A DNA stretch of 64,000 bases, from the NCBI GenBank assembly GCA_004554585.1, contig SFLH01000011.1, positions 1-64,000 on the forward strand, given 5' to 3'. This document shows, piece by piece, positions 8,779 to 14,739 of this stretch. Under the pieces are notes generated by a model, which searched no databases, was not told the DNA's origin, and worked only from the letters and a program-made list of their open reading frames with translations. The position numbers and the translations under genes were made by a program. The first letter of the stretch is position 1, and every line of letters begins with the position of its first letter. The DNA comes from Clostridiales bacterium. Its GTDB lineage: Bacteria; Bacillota; Clostridia; Oscillospirales; Oscillospiraceae.

Positions 8779-8896
8779 CCCCTATCCCCCAGGAGAACCC
8801 ATTCTGTTTTTGTGGGAAAACTTTTTGCCCGGCTTTGCTTGGCGGGTACTGGGGCCGATAGCTGGAGGAGAAAAACAGGAAAAACGGGAAAAAGGA

Positions 8897-8924
8897 TTGA
8901 CATTTCGACAGGAAATGATACCAT
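8897..8924 (+). promoter_or_regulatory. Promoter of the lysine-riboswitch transcript
   Basis: TTGACA (8897-8902), 16 bases, TACCAT (8919-8924). It places the transcript start just in front of the P1 stem of the riboswitch. Confidence 0.65.
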
Positions 8925-8927
8925 GGT

Positions 8928-9112
8928 GAGACAAGTGTGATAGAGGTGCGGCCACGAAAAGTAACCTCTCCCGGATGCCAAGGCCGGCGGGGGAGGGGAA
9001 AGGCGTGTTCGCCGAGGTTCTAAGGGCGGGCCTGACGCCTTTGGGGCCGGGCTGTGGGAGAAGATCCCTCAGACTGTCGTCCCCTTGGGACGGAGCGCTG
9101 TCATGGTTTCCT
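8928..9112 (+). promoter_or_regulatory. Lysine riboswitch (L box)
   Basis: The leader carries the conserved L-box segments in order: GATAGAGGTGCGG (from 8939), an AGTAAC core, GGGGAAAGGCGTGTTCGCCGA, and GGGCTGTG with CAGACTGTCGTC, closing with GGAGCGCTGTC. The P1 stem is GATAG (8939-8943) with CTGTC (9098-9102), including one G-U pair. An alternative 12-bp pairing between 9099-9110 and 9125-9136 would disrupt both P1 and the terminator at 9126, as expected for a transcriptional off switch: lysine bound, P1 formed, terminator formed, transporter off. Confidence 0.9.
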
Positions 9113-9125
9113 TGCTCAACTAGTG

Positions 9126-9153
9126 AAGTCATGACAACGTCATGACTTTTTTT
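9126..9153 (+). terminator. Riboswitch-controlled intrinsic terminator
   Basis: AAGTCATGAC (9126-9135) pairs with GTCATGACTT (9139-9148), followed by TTTTT. Its 5' arm can instead pair with the 3' strand of P1 (9099-9110). It lies 20 bases in front of the transporter start codon. Confidence 0.9.
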
Positions 9154-9172
9154 GAGAAAAGGAGAGAACACC

Positions 9173-10936
9173 ATGCGAAAGAATCCACGTCGTCTGCTGG
9201 CTCTGCTGGCAGTGGCGGTGGTGCTGCTGTTTGCGATGAGCGCCACTGCCATGGCTGCCGGGGACCCTACGGAGGAGCCGGGCAGCAAGATGATCGAGTG
9301 CAGCGACTGCGGCACCACCGGCCTGTGCATGACCTGCTATGGTCAGGACGAGGCCTGCGAGGCCTGCGGCGGCACCTTCCTGTGCCCCACCTGCCAGGGA
9401 ACGGGGTATGTAGAATCCCCCAGCCATTTCTACAACACCATCTGGGCGCTGCTGCCCCCGGTCATTGCCATTGCCCTGGCGCTGATCACCAAGGAGGTCT
9501 ACTCTTCCCTGTTCATTGGTATCGTAGCCGGCGGCCTGCTCTATGCCAACTTTGGCTTTGAGGGGACCGTGCGCCATGTTTTTCTGGAGGGAATTGTCCC
9601 CTCGGTGGCCAATTCCTACAACATGGGCATCCTCATCTTCCTGGTGATCCTGGGGGCCATGGTCTGCCTGATGAACCGGGCGGGAGGCTCTGCCGCCTTT
9701 GGCCGGTGGGCTCAGACCCACATTAGGTCCCGGGTGGGTGCCCAGCTGGCCACGGTGATCCTGGGCTGCCTGATCTTCATCGACGACTACTTCAACTGCC
9801 TGACTGTGGGCAGCGTGATGCGTCCCATCACCGACAAACACAAAGTTTCTCGGGCCAAGCTGGCCTACCTGATCGATGCCACGGCAGCCCCGGTGTGCAT
9901 CATTGCCCCCATCTCCTCCTGGGCGGCGGCGGTGGCGGGCTTTGCCGAGGACGGCCAGGGCTTGAACCTCTTCATCCGGGCCATCCCTTACAACTTCTAC
10001 GCCCTGCTGACCATCCTGATGATGGTGGGCATCTCCCTGATGAAGATCGACTACGGCCCCATGGCCCGCCACGAGCGAAACGCCATGGAGAACGGCGACC
10101 TCTTCTCCGGGAAGAACCCCTATGCCGACCTTCAGGCGGAAGAGGACGAGAGCCACGGCCGGGTGATGGACCTGGTACTGCCCATTATCCTGCTGATCAT
10201 CTGCTGTGTCACAGGTATGCTCTACTCCGGTGGCTTCTTTGATGGCACCGGGGTGGTGGAGGCCTTCTCCAATTCCGACGCCTCGGTGGGCCTGCTGCTG
10301 GGCTCTGCCTTTGCCCTGGTGTTCACCTTTATTTACTACGCCATCCGCCGTTCCATGACCTTCAGTAACATGATGTCCTGCATCCCCGAGGGCTTTAAGG
10401 CCATGGTCCCCGCCATTCTCATCCTCAGCTTTGCCTGGAGCCTGAAGGCCATGACCGACTCTCTGGGCGCCAAGTACTTCGTTCGGGACTTTGTCTACAG
10501 CAATGCCGCCAGCGTGCAGATGTTCCTGCCGGCCATAGTCTTCCTCATTGGCTGTCTGCTGGCCTTTGCCACCGGCACCAGCTGGGGGACCTTCGGCATG
10601 CTCATTCCCATTGTCCAGAGCGTCTTCCCCATGGACAACCCCCTGTCCGTGGTGTGCATCTCCGCCTGCATGGCCGGTGCGGTGTGCGGCGACCACTGCT
10701 CGCCCATTTCCGACACCACCATCATGGCCTCGGCCGGCGCCCAGTGCGACCACGTCAGCCACGTCTCCACCCAGCTGCCATATGCTATCACCGTGGCAGC
10801 GGTGAGCTTCGTCAGCTACATCATCGCGGGGTTTGTGCCCAACGCCTTCATCGCCCTGCCCATCGCCATCGTGCTCATGGTCCTCACCTTGTTCGGTTTG
10901 CGGATGGGAAGCAAGCGAAAGGCAGGGGCTGCCTGA
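9173..10936 (+). CDS. NhaC-family Na+/H+ antiporter-type transporter, probable lysine transporter, with exported Cys-rich N-terminal domain, 587 aa
   Basis: Residues 1-28 are a signal peptide (RRLLALLAVAVVLLF, cleavage near AMA-AG). Residues 43-74 contain four CxxC pairs (C43/46, C52/55, C62/65, C71/74), the last as CPTCQGTGY, like a DnaJ-type zinc-ribbon. From about 85 on it is a polytopic NhaC-type transporter, with motifs such as IFIDDYFNCLTVG and TSWGTFGMLIP and GDHCSPISDT near the end. Transporters of this family under L boxes have been predicted to carry lysine (LysW-type); the riboswitch directly upstream supports that here. The ATG at 9173 has AAGGAGAG in front; an earlier TTG (9152) lies in the terminator T-run and is rejected. 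Confidence 0.88.
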   Translation: MRKNPRRLLALLAVAVVLLFAMSATAMAAGDPTEEPGSKMIECSDCGTTGLCMTCYGQDEACEACGGTFLCPTCQGTGYVESPSHFYNTIWALLPPVIAIALALITKEVYSSLFIGIVAGGLLYANFGFEGTVRHVFLEGIVPSVANSYNMGILIFLVILGAMVCLMNRAGGSAAFGRWAQTHIRSRVGAQLATVILGCLIFIDDYFNCLTVGSVMRPITDKHKVSRAKLAYLIDATAAPVCIIAPISSWAAAVAGFAEDGQGLNLFIRAIPYNFYALLTILMMVGISLMKIDYGPMARHERNAMENGDLFSGKNPYADLQAEEDESHGRVMDLVLPIILLIICCVTGMLYSGGFFDGTGVVEAFSNSDASVGLLLGSAFALVFTFIYYAIRRSMTFSNMMSCIPEGFKAMVPAILILSFAWSLKAMTDSLGAKYFVRDFVYSNAASVQMFLPAIVFLIGCLLAFATGTSWGTFGMLIPIVQSVFPMDNPLSVVCISACMAGAVCGDHCSPISDTTIMASAGAQCDHVSHVSTQLPYAITVAAVSFVSYIIAGFVPNAFIALPIAIVLMVLTLFGLRMGSKRKAGAA

Positions 10937-10960
10937 GCGACCCACAGTCTCTATGGAACA

Positions 10961-10998
10961 AGGACCACCTGGTATGGCTCACCGGGTGGTCCTTTTTT
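10961..10998. terminator. Terminator after the NhaC-type gene, overlapping the end of the convergent gene
   Basis: AGGACCACC (10961-10969) pairs with GGTGGTCCT (10985-10993), followed by six T. The stop codon of the minus-strand gene (10979-10981) lies in the loop. Confidence 0.88.
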
Positions 10999-11377
10999 TC
11001 ACGCTGTCGTCGGCGGGCTTGTCCCGGCGCAGCAGCTGCGTCAGTCCTACATACAGCAGGAACAGACCGAAGAGTTTGCGCAGCAGGCCTGTGTCCAGGC
11101 CGTTGGAGACCCAGGCGGCCAGCCCTGCAGCAGCCAGGCCGGCCAGCACGGCAGGGAGGATGGCCTGCTTTTCCAGCAGGCCGTTTTTTTGGTGGGACGG
11201 CAGAGCGGCTGCGGCGGCGGGGAGAAAGTAGAGCAGGTTGATCCCCTGGGCTTGGTGCTGGTCCAGGGCGGCAAAGGCGGTCAGATAGATCAGCAGCAGG
11301 GAGCCGCCCCCAATGCCGAAGGCGGAGAGGATTCCAGTGGCGGTGCCGGCCAGCAGGGGAATGAGCCAGCTGGTCAT
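10979..11377 (-). CDS. Half-size TauE/SafE-type permease, second half, 132 aa
   Basis: Four hydrophobic segments, starting with MTSWLIPLLAGTATGILSAF and the glycine-rich GIGGGSLLLIYLTAF typical of TauE/SafE (TSUP) transporters, which export sulfite, sulfonates or related anions. Normal family members are about 250 aa with two such repeats. Here the repeat is a separate gene whose ATG overlaps the TGA of the preceding half gene, so the two products are probably made together and pair in the membrane. The longer ORF upstream of the ATG at 11377 is out-of-frame shadow of the first half and is not used. Confidence 0.82.
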   Translation of the reverse strand: MTSWLIPLLAGTATGILSAFGIGGGSLLLIYLTAFAALDQHQAQGINLLYFLPAAAAALPSHQKNGLLEKQAILPAVLAGLAAAGLAAWVSNGLDTGLLRKLFGLFLLYVGLTQLLRRDKPADDSVKKRTTR

Positions 11378-11739
11378 CGGGTCAGGGAGGTCCAGGCCCC
11401 ATAGAGGATCAGCAGGGCAAACGCCCGCTTGAGCCAGACCACAGGCACCTTTTGAAAGATTCGTCCGCCAATCCACCCGCCAATGAGGCCGCCAGCCAGA
11501 TAGGGCAGGGCCGTCAGCAGGTCCAAATGCCCTTTGGCAAAATAGATCCCTGCCGATAGCACGCACAGCGGCAGAATGATGGCCACCGAGCTGGCAAGCG
11601 CCCGGCGCCGGTCCAGACCGCACTGACTCATGAGCAGGGGGACCAACACCATGCCGCCGCCTCCGCCAAAGAAGCCGTTGATCAGCCCTGCTGCGCCGCC
11701 GGCCGCCGCCGCGGGGAGCCAAGAATGTCTTCGTTTCAA
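11374..11739 (-). CDS. Half-size TauE/SafE-type permease, first half, 121 aa
   Basis: Four hydrophobic segments with the signature GLINGFFGGGGGMVLVPLL, the N-terminal repeat of TauE/SafE transporters, ending in WLKRAFALLILYGAW. The likely start is TTG at 11737-11739, six bases after GGAGGAGGGGG; no ATG or GTG fits the domain boundary. The T-run of the tcdA terminator overlaps this start. The gene overlaps its partner by four bases. Because both halves are complete at their junction with coupled ATGA, this looks like a real gene split and not a sequencing frameshift. Confidence 0.8.
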   Translation of the reverse strand: MKRRHSWLPAAAAGGAAGLINGFFGGGGGMVLVPLLMSQCGLDRRRALASSVAIILPLCVLSAGIYFAKGHLDLLTALPYLAGGLIGGWIGGRIFQKVPVVWLKRAFALLILYGAWTSLTR

Positions 11740-11781
11740 AAAAATCCCCCTCCTCCGGCCTAGTTTGCCGGGGAAGGGGGA
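11738..11781 (-). terminator. Terminator after tcdA
   Basis: TCCCCCTCCTCCGGC (11745-11759) pairs with GCCGGGGAAGGGGGA (11767-11781) with one mismatch; on the minus strand seven T follow. The same bases hold the ribosome site of the half-TauE gene, so read-through supplies that pair. Confidence 0.75.
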
Positions 11782-11784
11782 CGT

Positions 11785-12498
11785 TTATTCTCGGATCAAA
11801 TCCTGGATGACCGCGCCGGCTAGGACGAATCCAGCCACCGGGGGCACCCAAGGGGCGCTGGCTGGTACCGAACGCCGGCCGGGGGGCGGGGCCTCCCGCT
11901 GCTCCGGGGTGTGGGGAAGCTCTGGGGAGTAGACCACCTTGTGGTGGAGGATGCCCCGGTGCTTGAGCTCCTTGCGCAGGATACGGGCCAGGGGACAGCC
12001 CTGGGTCTTGGCAATGTCTGTCACCTGGAACTGGGTGGGGTCCAGCTTGTTGCCGGTGCCCATGGAGGAGAGGATGGGGATGCCCCGGGACAGGGCACTC
12101 TCGATGAGGTCCAGCTTGCAGGAGACCAAGTCGATGGCATCGACGATGTAGTCATAGGGGAGGGCAAAGAAGCGGGTGCGGTTTTCCGCCTCGTATTTCT
12201 CCGGGATCAAGTGGAGCACGCAGTCTGGATGGATGTCCCGGATTCGCTGGGCCATGGCGGCGGTTTTCTCCAGCCCCAAGGTGGAGTGGAGGGCCTCGGC
12301 CTGGCGGTTGAGGTTGGTCAGGCCAACGGTATCGTGATCCACCAGGGTGAGCTCCCCCACGCCGGCCCGGGCCAGGGCCTCGGCACACCAGCTGCCCACG
12401 CCGCCGATGCCAAAGACTGCCACATGGGACTGGGCGAGCCGGTCCATGGCGGCCTGGCCCAGCAGCATTTCGGTGCGGAGAAATTGTTGATTTTCCAT
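11785..12498 (-). CDS. tcdA: tRNA threonylcarbamoyladenosine dehydratase TcdA, 237 aa
   Basis: An E1-like ThiF-fold enzyme that cyclises t6A37 in ANN-decoding tRNAs to ct6A using ATP. The nucleotide loop GIGGVGSWCAEALAR is at residues 30-44, followed by LVDHD and NLNRQ, and DAIDLVSCKLDLI in the middle. These are hallmarks of the TcdA/YgdL branch. A C-terminal hydrophobic stretch (WVPPVAGFVLAGAVIQDLI) is typical. It lies 57 bases downstream of the foldase gene with a hairpin in between. Confidence 0.93.
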   Translation of the reverse strand: MENQQFLRTEMLLGQAAMDRLAQSHVAVFGIGGVGSWCAEALARAGVGELTLVDHDTVGLTNLNRQAEALHSTLGLEKTAAMAQRIRDIHPDCVLHLIPEKYEAENRTRFFALPYDYIVDAIDLVSCKLDLIESALSRGIPILSSMGTGNKLDPTQFQVTDIAKTQGCPLARILRKELKHRGILHHKVVYSPELPHTPEQREAPPPGRRSVPASAPWVPPVAGFVLAGAVIQDLIRE

Positions 12499-12517
12499 AG
12501 GGTGCCTCCGAAAAGAA

Positions 12518-12548
12518 TCCCCGCAGAGGCGGCTGGCCTCCGCGGGGA
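12518..12548 (-). terminator. Hairpin after the foldase gene
   Basis: TCCCCGCAGAGGC (12518-12530) pairs with GCCTCCGCGGGGA (12536-12548) with one mismatch; on the minus strand it is followed by ATTCTTTT. A partial terminator, allowing read-through into tcdA. Confidence 0.6.
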
Positions 12549-12555
12549 AGGGGAT

Positions 12556-14106
12556 TTACAGGTTGGGGATGTTCTTGCCGTCTTCGGTCAGCTCGGCGGG
12601 ATAGGACTCCTGAAGCTGGGAATACCAGCTGTCGTAGTCATCGCTGCGCAGGGCGCTGGCAGCCTGATACTTCCAGCGGACCTGGCCGAATTCCTGGACG
12701 TAGAGGATCTCATAGCCCACCACGTTGCCGGAGCTGTCGCTGGACTCCACAATGGTGGTGTCGCCCACCTGGCGGTCTGTGTCAAAGAGCCAGACGGCCA
12801 GGCTGGAGGCCAGGGTGTCCCGGTTGGCTTCCTCGCAGAGGCCGCCGTTGTCCTTGGTGGTGGCGTCGTCGCTGTTTGCCTGGGCCAGGGCGCCGAAGGA
12901 ATCGGCGGTGGCCTCCCCGGCGCTCCACTGATCCAGCAGGGCCTGGGCTTCCTCTTTGGCGGCGGCCAGCTGTTCCTCGGTGGGCAGGTCGGTGGAACCG
13001 TCCTCGCTGGGGGTGGTGTCGGCCAGAACCTGAATGGTCCGGTAGGTCAGGGTCTGATAGCTGTCCTCCGCTCTCTCCCGGCCCAGGAACTGGACCACGC
13101 AGTAACCGGTGCCGCTGACCTCGATGGAGGTGATGTCCCCCGCCTGTCGGCTGGAGTCGGTGAGCCACTCCTTGTAGGTGCTGGACAGGGAGGAACCCAG
13201 GGTGTCGCTGCTGTGGTTGTACTCCGGGTCACTGTAGGACTCCGCGGTGGTCTCGTCCTGGTATGCGGCGGCGGCGGTGTTGAAGGCGGTGCCTGCCTGG
13301 ACCTGGGCGATCATGGCGTCAGCGTTCTGGCTGGCCTGGTCCATGGCGGCCTGGGTCTCCTCCTCGCTGGGCTCCACGGTGTTGCCGTCCTCGTCGGTGG
13401 TGGACTCGGGCAGGTCGGCGTTGATGTAGCAGTAGCGGTAGTCGTAGGAGTCCAGGTCAGCGGTGTGCTCCTGGTAATAGGCCTCCAACTCTTCATCGGT
13501 GTAGGTAAAGGAGTCCGTTTTCTCCTGGGCGTACTCGCTGGCCAGGACGGACTTGGTCAGACAGTCCTTGAACAGGGACTTGGTCATATTCCGGCCGTAA
13601 GAAGCCTTCAGATAGCTGCCCTCGGAACCCAGGCCGCTCTGCATACTGTAGGTGTACAGGCTGTCCATGTTGTCCTCGATGGTCTGCTTGCCCTCGTCGG
13701 AGAGCGTATAGCCGGCGGCCTCGGCCTCATTGCAGAGGATGGTCACCTGCTGGAGCTGCTCGAGAGCCTGCTGCAGGAAGTAGTCGGCATAGGTGGTGCC
13801 GTCCTCCTCGCTGTAGATCTGCTCGCTGGGGCTCTTGGAAGTGTCATAGCCCATGTCATAGCCCAGCTGGGAATACTGCTGAGCCTGGGAGATGTAGCTG
13901 TTGGCCACGGAGTGATAGTAATAGGAGACTTCGGTGACGTTGAATTCCTGGTCCCCCACGGTAGCGGCGACAGCCCGCTGATTGCCGTAAAAGAACGTAT
14001 GCCAGATCAGCAGCGCGGCCACCAGGACGGCAATGACGATACCGATGGTCCAGTAGAGCTTGGCTTTCTGGCTCATCGGCTCTTTCCGTTGGTTGGATTG
14101 CTTCAT
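12556..14106 (-). CDS. Membrane-anchored PpiC/SurA-type peptidylprolyl isomerase (foldase), 516 aa
   Basis: A short cytoplasmic N-terminus is followed by one membrane anchor (YWTIGIVIAVLVAALLIW, about residues 19-36). The remainder is extracytoplasmic: a SurA-N-like helical region with GDQEFNVTEVSYYY and then two parvulin-like stretches, the last ending in QVGDTTIVE and GYEILYVQEFG. The family helps secreted proteins fold outside the membrane. It is larger than PrsA (about 290 aa) and rich in acidic and Ser/Thr residues. AAGGAGG lies 14 bases before the ATG, rather far; an alternative ATG is 30 bases inside (14076) but has no good site. Confidence 0.85.
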   Translation of the reverse strand: MKQSNQRKEPMSQKAKLYWTIGIVIAVLVAALLIWHTFFYGNQRAVAATVGDQEFNVTEVSYYYHSVANSYISQAQQYSQLGYDMGYDTSKSPSEQIYSEEDGTTYADYFLQQALEQLQQVTILCNEAEAAGYTLSDEGKQTIEDNMDSLYTYSMQSGLGSEGSYLKASYGRNMTKSLFKDCLTKSVLASEYAQEKTDSFTYTDEELEAYYQEHTADLDSYDYRYCYINADLPESTTDEDGNTVEPSEEETQAAMDQASQNADAMIAQVQAGTAFNTAAAAYQDETTAESYSDPEYNHSSDTLGSSLSSTYKEWLTDSSRQAGDITSIEVSGTGYCVVQFLGRERAEDSYQTLTYRTIQVLADTTPSEDGSTDLPTEEQLAAAKEEAQALLDQWSAGEATADSFGALAQANSDDATTKDNGGLCEEANRDTLASSLAVWLFDTDRQVGDTTIVESSDSSGNVVGYEILYVQEFGQVRWKYQAASALRSDDYDSWYSQLQESYPAELTEDGKNIPNL

Positions 14107-14160
14107 AGCGATTGGTTCATCCTCCTTATCTTTTCTGGTAGGAAAAGTTTACGAGCATAC

Positions 14161-14189
14161 ATTATAGCAAACCTGCCTGTCCATTGCAA
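14161..14189 (-). promoter_or_regulatory. Promoter of the foldase gene
   Basis: On the minus strand TTGCAA (14184-14189), 17 bases, TATAAT (14161-14166). Confidence 0.75.
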
Positions 14190-14306
14190 GAATTTAGGGA
14201 AAAAGAATGCATGATCCGCCGTCATTTCCCCCCTTGCGCCGGCGGAAAGCCGAAAGGGATGGGGAGGGATAGCGCTTATTTCCGGCAAAATCGGGGAAAA
14301 ACCATC

Positions 14307-14356
14307 TTGACAAATACCCCTTGGGGGTATATGATGCAGATACCCAGGAGGGGTAT
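14307..14356 (+). promoter_or_regulatory. Promoter with two CsoR operators
   Basis: TTGACA (14307-14312), 17 bases, TATGAT (14330-14335). A CsoR-type palindrome ATACCCCTTGGGGGTAT (14314-14330) fills the spacer, and a second one, ATACCCAGGAGGGGTAT (14340-14356), follows just downstream. CsoR bound without copper would block the polymerase; Cu(I) would release it. Confidence 0.92.
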
Positions 14357-14377
14357 TTTGAAGAGGAGGGAGCTGCC

Positions 14378-14680
14378 ATGGAAGAGAACACCTGCTGCTG
14401 CCACAAGACCAAAGAGCGCACACCGGAAGAGGTGAAGAAACTGCTCAACCGCCTCAGCCGCATTGAAGGCCAGATCCGGGGCATCCGGGGCATGGTGGAG
14501 AAGGATGCCTACTGCACTGACATCCTCACACAGTCAGCGGCGGTCACTGCCGCCATGAACGCCTTCAACCGGGACCTGCTGGCCAGCCACATCCGCACCT
14601 GTGTGGTCAATGACATCCGGGCAGGAAAGGATGAGGTCATCGACGAGTTGGTGCTTACCTTGCAGAAGCTGATGAAGTGA
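14378..14680 (+). CDS. csoR: Copper-sensing repressor CsoR, 100 aa
   Basis: A DUF156-type all-helical repressor. The Cu(I) ligands of the family are present as C46 (DAYCTDIL), H71 and C75 (SHIRTC), and the RLSRIEGQIRGIRGMV helix is typical. An additional Cys-rich N-terminus (ENTCCCHK) may add a metal ligand but is not part of the known site. The start is the ATG at 14378 behind GAGGAGGG; a longer reading frame would begin inside the operator. It lies 59 bases upstream of copA under a shared promoter. Confidence 0.94.
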   Translation: MEENTCCCHKTKERTPEEVKKLLNRLSRIEGQIRGIRGMVEKDAYCTDILTQSAAVTAAMNAFNRDLLASHIRTCVVNDIRAGKDEVIDELVLTLQKLMK

Positions 14681-14739
14681 GAAACACGATTTCCGAAAGG
14701 CCTTGTAAAGGCGCATGAGGCCTGTGGAGGGAGGATGCT

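Noticed and set aside
9140..10945. A 601-aa frame opposite the NhaC-type gene
   Set aside because: Antisense shadow; it also crosses the riboswitch terminator.
10979..11851. One 290-aa protein covering the TauE region
   Set aside because: Only the last 132 residues look like a membrane protein; the first 158 are an out-of-frame reading of the other half gene. Two overlapping genes explain the region better.
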